Shown here piece after piece: positions 6,796-10,950 of a DNA stretch of 10,950 nucleotides. The translations under genes were made by a program, and so were the position numbers. The notes under the pieces are model-generated. The model saw nothing but the letters and a program-made list of their open reading frames with translations. It was not told the DNA's origin and ran no database searches. The DNA lies in the NCBI GenBank assembly GCA_030618505.1, contig JAUXDF010000068.1, positions 1 to 10,950 of the forward strand, read 5' to 3'. The DNA is from Spongiibacteraceae bacterium (GTDB lineage Bacteria; Pseudomonadota; Gammaproteobacteria; Pseudomonadales; PIVM01). Position 1 is the first letter of the stretch; the number at the start of each line of letters is the position of its first letter.

Positions 6796-6816
6796 CTATA
6801 CTCTATACTCTATGTA
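6796..6816 (+). repeat. Tandem 7-base repeat with -10-like hexamers
   Basis: CTATACT occurs twice head to tail (6796-6802, 6803-6809) and a third, partial copy follows (CTATGTA, 6810-6816). Each full copy contains TATACT, a fair -10 hexamer, so this is probably the promoter of the acidic orphan gene at 6845, with more than one start point possible. A good -35 is not visible at 16-18 bases upstream. Confidence 0.4.
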
Positions 6817-6844
6817 GATCAATTAAAACGCCAAGGTTAGTGGA

Positions 6845-7120
6845 ATGCTCCTCAAAGAAAGGCTTAGCGGCAAGATAGTAGAAGTTATCGACATCTATGA
6901 ACTTACGAACCCCTATGACAAACAACTTGTCGGCTGCTTGCAATGGGAAGACGGTATCCATGACCCCGAATGCTTCGATAAAAAAGTATTATGCTTTCCC
7001 TCGGGCGAAGAACTCCCGCAGTGTTGGCTGGATGAAAATTGCCGGGACGATGAGTTGATACATCAATTCTCTGCTGTAAATTACCAAAATGAGAAGTTTG
7101 AAGTATCCTACCCGGATTAG
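6845..7120 (+). CDS. Acidic hypothetical protein, five cysteines (91 aa)
   Basis: I do not recognise this family. AAGG (6833-6836) lies 8 bases before the ATG and the tandem TATACT elements lie about 40 bases upstream, so the gene has plausible expression signals of its own. The product is strongly acidic (about 20 Asp/Glu against 8 Lys/Arg) and carries Cys31, Cys43, Cys50, Cys60 and Cys66 without a standard CxxC spacing. The first 30 residues read like a short beta-strand start (GKIVEVIDIYEL), and there is no signal peptide or membrane segment. It converges with nsrR, the stop codons being about 24 bases apart. Soluble and cytoplasmic is all that can be said. Confidence 0.6.
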   Translation: MLLKERLSGKIVEVIDIYELTNPYDKQLVGCLQWEDGIHDPECFDKKVLCFPSGEELPQCWLDENCRDDELIHQFSAVNYQNEKFEVSYPD

Positions 7121-7144
7121 GGCTTATTGTTTTTTCGAGGCCCT
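7119..7144. terminator. Hairpin between convergent genes
   Basis: AGGGCTT (7119-7125) pairs with AGGCCCT (7138-7144), including one T-G wobble, around a 12-base loop that contains six T. It spans the end of the acidic orphan gene and reaches the stop of nsrR, so it may serve either gene. There is no T-run after the stem in either direction, so the call is weak. Confidence 0.3.
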
Positions 7145-7572
7145 TACAGGTTAAGCCGACCAAAATAACTTTGTATCCTGCCACCTTTGGCAATGTCATT
7201 CAGCGTGTAATGATTTAGTTGTGCATAGAAAGCTTTCATCGCCGCATTGATTGCCCCTTTCAAGACACAATCGGGAGTGAGTAAACAGTCTCGAGCCTCA
7301 CAATCAATGATACCCTCCCCGCCTTCCATTTCTTTAACAACCTCACCGACAAAAACCTGATCGCTTTCCACGGCTAACTCAATACCACCTTTTTTGCCAC
7401 GGTAGCTATTAATATAACCTGCTTTGGCCAGGGTATGGATGACCTTGCGAAGGTGATCTGGGGATATACCGTAAAAATCAGATATTTCCCTCATAGTAAC
7501 CAAACCTTTATCCTTGTTGGTCACGTATATCAATACCCGCAGAGCATAGTCTGTAAAAAGAGTTAACTGCAT
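7144..7572 (-). CDS. nsrR: NsrR, nitric-oxide-sensing Rrf2-family repressor
   Basis: NsrR represses NO-detoxification genes and releases DNA when NO attacks its iron-sulfur cluster. The start is set at the ATG at 7572, giving the family-typical MQLTLFTDYALRVL; longer in-frame starts up to 7629 add unrelated residues. The resulting 142 residues contain an N-terminal winged helix (about 1-65, with EISDFYGISPDHLRKVIHTLAKAG as the recognition region) and cluster ligands Cys91, Cys96 and Cys102, the same positions and spacing as in E. coli NsrR. Asp8, a ligand in Streptomyces NsrR, is also present. No typical NO-stress gene (hmp, ytfE, hcp) is adjacent. A near-consensus NsrR operator (7670-7692) in its own promoter suggests autoregulation. 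IscR is less likely, as its cysteine spacing differs. Confidence 0.85.
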   Translation of the reverse strand: MQLTLFTDYALRVLIYVTNKDKGLVTMREISDFYGISPDHLRKVIHTLAKAGYINSYRGKKGGIELAVESDQVFVGEVVKEMEGGEGIIDCEARDCLLTPDCVLKGAINAAMKAFYAQLNHYTLNDIAKGGRIQSYFGRLNL

Positions 7573-7588
7573 AACAATATATCGACAA

Positions 7589-7607
7589 CTTCGGTGTAAT
7601 ACCGAAG
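7589..7607 (-). promoter_or_regulatory. Perfect 7-bp hairpin in the nsrR leader
   Basis: CTTCGGT (7589-7595) and ACCGAAG (7601-7607) form perfect arms around a 5-base loop. The structure ends 16 bases before the nsrR ATG, and no clear Shine-Dalgarno lies between them. It could limit ribosome access, stabilise the leader, or be an operator for another regulator. Confidence 0.45.
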
Positions 7608-7669
7608 AATGTACAAAATAACTTAACAAAATGACGACTTGTTCAGAGCTCGCGCACCACCCATCCTCA

Positions 7670-7692
7670 AAGATATATTAAAGATGCATGTT
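7670..7692. promoter_or_regulatory. NsrR operator-like 23-bp site
   Basis: The NsrR consensus is AAGATGYATTT, one base, then the inverse AAATRCATCTT. Over 7670-7692 the left half reads AAGATATATTA and the right half AAGATGCATGTT with the centre at 7681, giving 4 mismatches in 22 defined positions. A TATAAT hexamer on the minus strand (7700 down to 7695) lies directly upstream, so a bound repressor would cover the start point of nsrR transcription. The match to the consensus is read by eye. Confidence 0.6.
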
Positions 7693-7694
7693 TA

Positions 7695-7725
7695 ATTATA
7701 GATGAAACTTCGCTATAAACACCAA
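7695..7725 (-). promoter_or_regulatory. Probable nsrR promoter
   Basis: A perfect -10 TATAAT (7700 down to 7695) has a poor -35 candidate TTGGTG (7725 down to 7720) 19 bases upstream. Transcription would start near 7688, inside the NsrR-like site, leaving a leader of about 115 bases before the ATG at 7572. The -10 is better supported than the -35. Confidence 0.45.
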
Positions 7726-7735
7726 TAATTCCATA

Positions 7736-9118
7736 TTACTGCCGATAAAGAGCAATAACATCGCGCCCATCAAACTCGGCATCAAGAGCGGCAATAAAGC
7801 TATAAACCCCCAACAGCTTTCTGCTCAAAAAAGTAAATTCCTTGGGAGGCATACTGAAATGACGACTGAATGCCGATTTCGCGGCTTGCTTCCCCACCCT
7901 TTTAGGCAAATTGCTGTGGTTCCAGCGATAGCCGTTTTCTGCATTTAAGGCGTTGGCAGGTATTGTCGCGCAGTCATAATTTAGCGGTTCAATCAACATC
8001 ATACAAAGCTCGGCAAAGGAGTTTTGTGCCTCATCGGGGTAATCTGCCTGCATGATTCGCAGATCCAAAGCCCCCTGTTTCACCATCGGCCGATCATGAA
8101 GGTATGCCCCCATTACCATAGCCTTAACCGGGCCGATAAAATCATCGTCGTACTTTTTAACCGCACCAAAATCGAGCAGCACTATCCTGTCAATATCGTC
8201 TGCCGATTGTTTGGGCCTTATACGGTAATTACCAAAGTTGGGGTCGGTTTGAAGCTCACTCCACTCGTAGACTTCTCGAAAGAAGAGTTCCAGAAATGCC
8301 TTACCTAAAAGATTTCGACTTTCCCGAGGCATTGCAGCGACATCATCACCATTAACCACAAAACCCTCTTCATAGGAGGCAGCCAACACACGAACGGTAC
8401 AATACCTCGGCAAGACTTCAGGAACTACAAAACGCTTATCATCCTTTAATAGCACGCGAAAACGCGAGGTAGTTTCCGCCTCCAATTGATAATCCACCTC
8501 CCGGTGCAACATCTCGCGCACCTCATCTAGCCAATCATCGAAATCCTTGCCTCGGATCACCATTTTGGTCCAGCGTAAAATCAGCGCCACATCATTCAAA
8601 TCACTATCAATAGCATCTGCCACACCAGGGTATTGCACCTTTAAACACAGCTCAAAACCGTCACTTTTACGCACTGCCCTATGCACCTGGCCAAGGGAGG
8701 CGGCGCCAATAGGCGCCTCATCCACAATCAACTCAGATAGCAATTCTTCTCCCAACTCCTTTTGCAACACCTTTTCTATCACCGGCCATTCTACGGCAGT
8801 GGTTTGCTCCTCCAGGGTTCTAAAGGCAGTTGTCACCTCCTCTGGCAGCACATGCTCACCATATAAAGCCATTACCTGACCAATTTTAACAACGCTGCCT
8901 TTAAGTTTACCCAGCTCATCCACAAGATATTGCGCCTGATCGGCAATCATCTTTTTACGTCGCTTTTGACGCTTATCCTTAGGTCTTAATGCATTTGCCC
9001 ACAGATGAGTGACGGCCCTGGTGCCAACGACCACGCCGGCACTGGCAATACTAAGACGTCGCTCGAGACCACCGGTTTTGATTCGTTTTACTGTCGCTGG
9101 AGGTTTTTTCTTTGTCAT
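7736..9118 (-). CDS. ABC1/ADCK (COQ8/UbiB-like) atypical kinase family protein
   Basis: The 460-residue protein has the full signature of the ABC1 (UbiB/ADCK/COQ8) protein-kinase-like family. In order: the KxGQ motif (Lys78-Gln81, KIGQ), the Ala-rich nucleotide loop (GAASLGQVH, 138-146), the Lys of the VAVK-like motif (Lys160, LCLKVQYPG), the ExD motif (Glu207/Asp209, EVDYQLEAE), the catalytic loop QTDPNFGN with Asp292, and the metal-binding DFG (316-318). The QTDPN form resembles eukaryotic ADCK3/COQ8 and bacterial AarF-type members more than E. coli UbiB. Members support ubiquinone biosynthesis or handle isoprenoid lipids, probably as ATPases; here the target is unknown and no ubi gene is adjacent. 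The N-terminus has no clear membrane helix and is basic. The ATG at 9118 has only a weak ribosome site. It lies 101 bases behind the PRPP synthetase. Confidence 0.9.
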   Translation of the reverse strand: MTKKKPPATVKRIKTGGLERRLSIASAGVVVGTRAVTHLWANALRPKDKRQKRRKKMIADQAQYLVDELGKLKGSVVKIGQVMALYGEHVLPEEVTTAFRTLEEQTTAVEWPVIEKVLQKELGEELLSELIVDEAPIGAASLGQVHRAVRKSDGFELCLKVQYPGVADAIDSDLNDVALILRWTKMVIRGKDFDDWLDEVREMLHREVDYQLEAETTSRFRVLLKDDKRFVVPEVLPRYCTVRVLAASYEEGFVVNGDDVAAMPRESRNLLGKAFLELFFREVYEWSELQTDPNFGNYRIRPKQSADDIDRIVLLDFGAVKKYDDDFIGPVKAMVMGAYLHDRPMVKQGALDLRIMQADYPDEAQNSFAELCMMLIEPLNYDCATIPANALNAENGYRWNHSNLPKRVGKQAAKSAFSRHFSMPPKEFTFLSRKLLGVYSFIAALDAEFDGRDVIALYRQ

Positions 9119-9219
9119 ATAAAGGAACCTATATAATCAAGGTATATCGTGTGAACATAACAGTCCTTCGGCTTTCACGGTATGCTTTAGGGGCGACGAA
9201 TGCGGTATTTTCAAGCAAA

Positions 9220-10110
9220 TCAAACGATTGCCCGAGCAATAAGCGCTGCAAGCTCTATACGGTTTGATGCATGCCTGACGCTATTACAGGTAATTATTTC
9301 TGCAATACCAGCGCCCAGCATATCTTCATAAGCCCTTTGCGCAAACAAACCATGAACACCAATTGCTACCGGAGGCTGAAAGCCTTCCTGGAGCAAATTA
9401 ACCGCTGTCTCTATCATGGTAGAGCCGGTAGAAATGATGTCATCCACAAGGATGGGAGTGTGATTTTCCAGGTCTTTAAGGCTTAAACCCGAAGCAGAGG
9501 GAAGTGACACTTCGACATCAAAATCATTATGACGAATTTTTTGTAACACAATATAAGGACTATCAATCATCCGGGCAGTGCTTGCCACCCACTGCTCGCT
9601 TTCAACATCAGGCCCCACCAACAAGGGACGCTCAATATTGTTACTGATCCACTGCGCTATTGTCTCAGCGGCATGTAAGGTTTGGCAGGGAATTGAATAG
9701 ATTTCATTTAAAGTATCGTAACGATGCAAATGCGGATCGACGGTCACCAGCCAATCAAAGTAGCGGCTAATTAAACGAGCAAAATAACGCGAGGTAATGC
9801 CCTCCCCCTCTTTAAAACGAATATCCTGTCGCATATAGGCCAGGTAAGGTACTACTAGTCCAACTTCTTTTGCACCCAGATCCCGTAGCGTTTCAGCGAC
9901 TAATAACCACTGCAACACTTTTTCGTTGGGTTGATGCAATGAGCCGAGCAAAATAACTTTTCGATCACGACAGTCACTCAGAAGATTGATATAACTTTCG
10001 CCATCGGGAAAGCTGCGTAACTCCAGTTTCCCAAGCTCGCCAGACAAGTGTGCACAAACCTTCTCCGCCAGCGGCAAATTGTCATCCATACTTAAAATCA
10101 GTGGACTCAT
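9220..10110 (-). CDS. Ribose-phosphate pyrophosphokinase (PRPP synthetase) paralogue
   Basis: This enzyme transfers diphosphate from ATP to ribose 5-phosphate, giving PRPP for nucleotide, His and Trp synthesis. The 296-residue chain shows the PRPP synthetase signatures: RSFPDGE (32-38), PYLAYMRQDIRFKEGE (88-103, with Arg94-Gln95-Asp96), VDPHLHR (124-130, His127 and His129), a KxR pair (Lys191, Arg193), and the ribose-phosphate binding loop VDDIISTGST (222-231). It is shorter than the usual housekeeping Prs (about 315) and lacks the DLHAxQIQGFF flexible-loop form, so it is probably a divergent second copy, closer to the archaeal-like class. Its ATG overlaps the stop of the phosphorylase upstream by 4 bases, indicating translational coupling and a shared pathway. 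The key residues look intact and activity is likely. Confidence 0.9.
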   Translation of the reverse strand: MSPLILSMDDNLPLAEKVCAHLSGELGKLELRSFPDGESYINLLSDCRDRKVILLGSLHQPNEKVLQWLLVAETLRDLGAKEVGLVVPYLAYMRQDIRFKEGEGITSRYFARLISRYFDWLVTVDPHLHRYDTLNEIYSIPCQTLHAAETIAQWISNNIERPLLVGPDVESEQWVASTARMIDSPYIVLQKIRHNDFDVEVSLPSASGLSLKDLENHTPILVDDIISTGSTMIETAVNLLQEGFQPPVAIGVHGLFAQRAYEDMLGAGIAEIITCNSVRHASNRIELAALIARAIV

Positions 10111-10950
10111 AAAACTTCTTCCTCTATTCGTACCGCCTCTGGATGCACCAGCAGAAAATCGAGTGCATAATTCAGCTCGCCTTTTGAATCCGCATGCAGG
10201 GTAAACAGCGCCTCCCCCTTTGCTATTCTATCCCCAAGTCTCACATGCATCTCCAGTCCGGCAGACTGGGAAGCTGGCGCTCCCGCCAGCTTTGCCAATT
10301 TGGATATACAATTGGTATGCATGTGAGCAACCACACCACCATTTGTTGCGGTAACGACATGACGGTGAGCAGCAACCGGCGGCTCCCTTAAGCCCCCCTG
10401 CGCCTCACAAATCGCCAGAAACTTTTCCCAGGCTTTTGCCGAAAGCAAAGTATCAAGTGCAAGCTGATAGCCCTCACCCGCTTTTGCAAGACCACCCATT
10501 TCAAGAATATCGCCAGCCAGTAACACTGCCCTTTCCTGAAGATCCTGCGGTGCCTCTTGCTGCTGCTTAAGCACGGCAAGAATATCGCGTGCCTCCAGAG
10601 CCGGACCTATACCTCGGCCCACAGGTTGAGAGCCATCGGAGAAAACACACTTAACCTTTAAGTCCAGAGCAGCACCGACCGTCGTCAACTGCTGATCCAG
10701 CTTGGCTGCCAAATGGTAATTTCTCACCTTGGCGGTTGCACCAACAGGTATATCAATCAACACATGGGAGGAGCCCGCCGCCACCTTTTTTGAAATAATA
10801 GACGCCACTAACTGACCTTCACTATCGAGATCCAAAGCCCGCTCAACACGAATGACAATATCATCAGTTGGGCTCAAACTGACCGAGCCACCCCAGGCAA
10901 TACAGCCCCCCTCTTGCTCAACGACCGCCTGCATACGGGAAAAAGATAAG
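10107..10950 (-). CDS. Thymidine phosphorylase type 2 / AMP phosphorylase-like, C-terminal part
   Basis: The frame is open to the right edge, so the start of this gene lies outside the window; about 281 of the roughly 500 residues usual for the family are visible. The part seen covers the glycosyltransferase-type alpha/beta domain and the C-terminal domain: RMQAVVEQEGGCIAWGG at the start, VSLSPTDDIVIRVERALDLD, the segment SQPVGRGIGPALEARDIL, and GLEMHVRLGDRIAKGEALFTLHAD near the end. This fits the thymidine/pyrimidine nucleoside phosphorylase family type 2, shared with archaeal AMP phosphorylase. The reaction is phosphorolysis of a nucleoside or nucleotide to base plus (deoxy)ribose phosphate. 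Substrate choice cannot be told from this part. The stop overlaps the start of the PRPP synthetase by 4 bases. Confidence 0.9.
   Translation of the reverse strand, partial: LSFSRMQAVVEQEGGCIAWGGSVSLSPTDDIVIRVERALDLDSEGQLVASIISKKVAAGSSHVLIDIPVGATAKVRNYHLAAKLDQQLTTVGAALDLKVKCVFSDGSQPVGRGIGPALEARDILAVLKQQQEAPQDLQERAVLLAGDILEMGGLAKAGEGYQLALDTLLSAKAWEKFLAICEAQGGLREPPVAAHRHVVTATNGGVVAHMHTNCISKLAKLAGAPASQSAGLEMHVRLGDRIAKGEALFTLHADSKGELNYALDFLLVHPEAVRIEEEVL

Noticed and set aside
8024..8879. Plus-strand frames of 94 and 110 codons inside the ABC1 kinase gene
   Set aside because: They are antisense to conserved kinase motifs and show no features of their own.
9128..9155. Promoter-like TTCACA and TATAGG, 16 bases apart, before the ABC1 kinase gene
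   Set aside because: Transcription would start only a few bases before the ATG, leaving almost no leader, so the match is not convincing.
1..10950. Search for insertion sequences, attachment sites, CRISPR repeats, tRNA or defence genes
   Set aside because: No transposase or integrase motifs, no regularly spaced repeats and no cloverleaf-like sequence were seen; gene content looks like ordinary chromosome.

Overview
The window looks like chromosomal core DNA of a marine-type gammaproteobacterium of moderate to low GC. This is inferred from the protein families: a hexameric-type citrate synthase close to the E. coli form, an E. coli-like RNase II, NsrR with cysteines at the same positions as in E. 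coli, and the pairing of a type 2 thymidine phosphorylase with a PRPP synthetase. I see no insertion sequence, phage gene, CRISPR array, tRNA or rRNA. The species cannot be named from this sequence.

Layout. Positions 1-300 are a regulatory region with a perfect FNR/Anr-type box near the left edge and a good sigma-70 promoter for gltA (301-1587, +), which ends in a strong intrinsic terminator. A small ORF (1743-1916, +) converges on a double-receiver response regulator (1938-2729, -). Three small minus-strand genes follow: a zinc-ribbon protein, a one-TM coiled-coil protein and an orphan of about 119 residues. RNase II (rnb, 4229-6169, +), a PPOX-fold flavoprotein (6315-6704, +) and an acidic orphan (6845-7120, +) come next. 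From 7144 to the right edge all genes are on the minus strand: nsrR, an ABC1/ADCK-type kinase, a PRPP synthetase paralogue, and the C-terminal part of a type 2 thymidine/AMP phosphorylase-like enzyme that runs off the window.

How the parts relate. The clearest functional unit is the phosphorylase and PRPP synthetase pair, whose reading frames overlap by 4 bases. It suggests coupling of nucleoside or nucleotide phosphorolysis to PRPP supply. The second theme is respiratory-gas control. An FNR/Anr box sits over a likely start point for a gene off the left edge, which would be sdhC if the common sdh-gltA divergent arrangement holds. A 23-bp near-match to the NsrR operator lies just downstream of a TATAAT element in the nsrR promoter, implying autoregulation by nitric oxide. 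I found no clear novel multi-gene defence or mobile system. The less described material is the double-receiver protein with a degenerate first receiver, the small orphan genes, and the phosphorylase-PRPP synthetase module.
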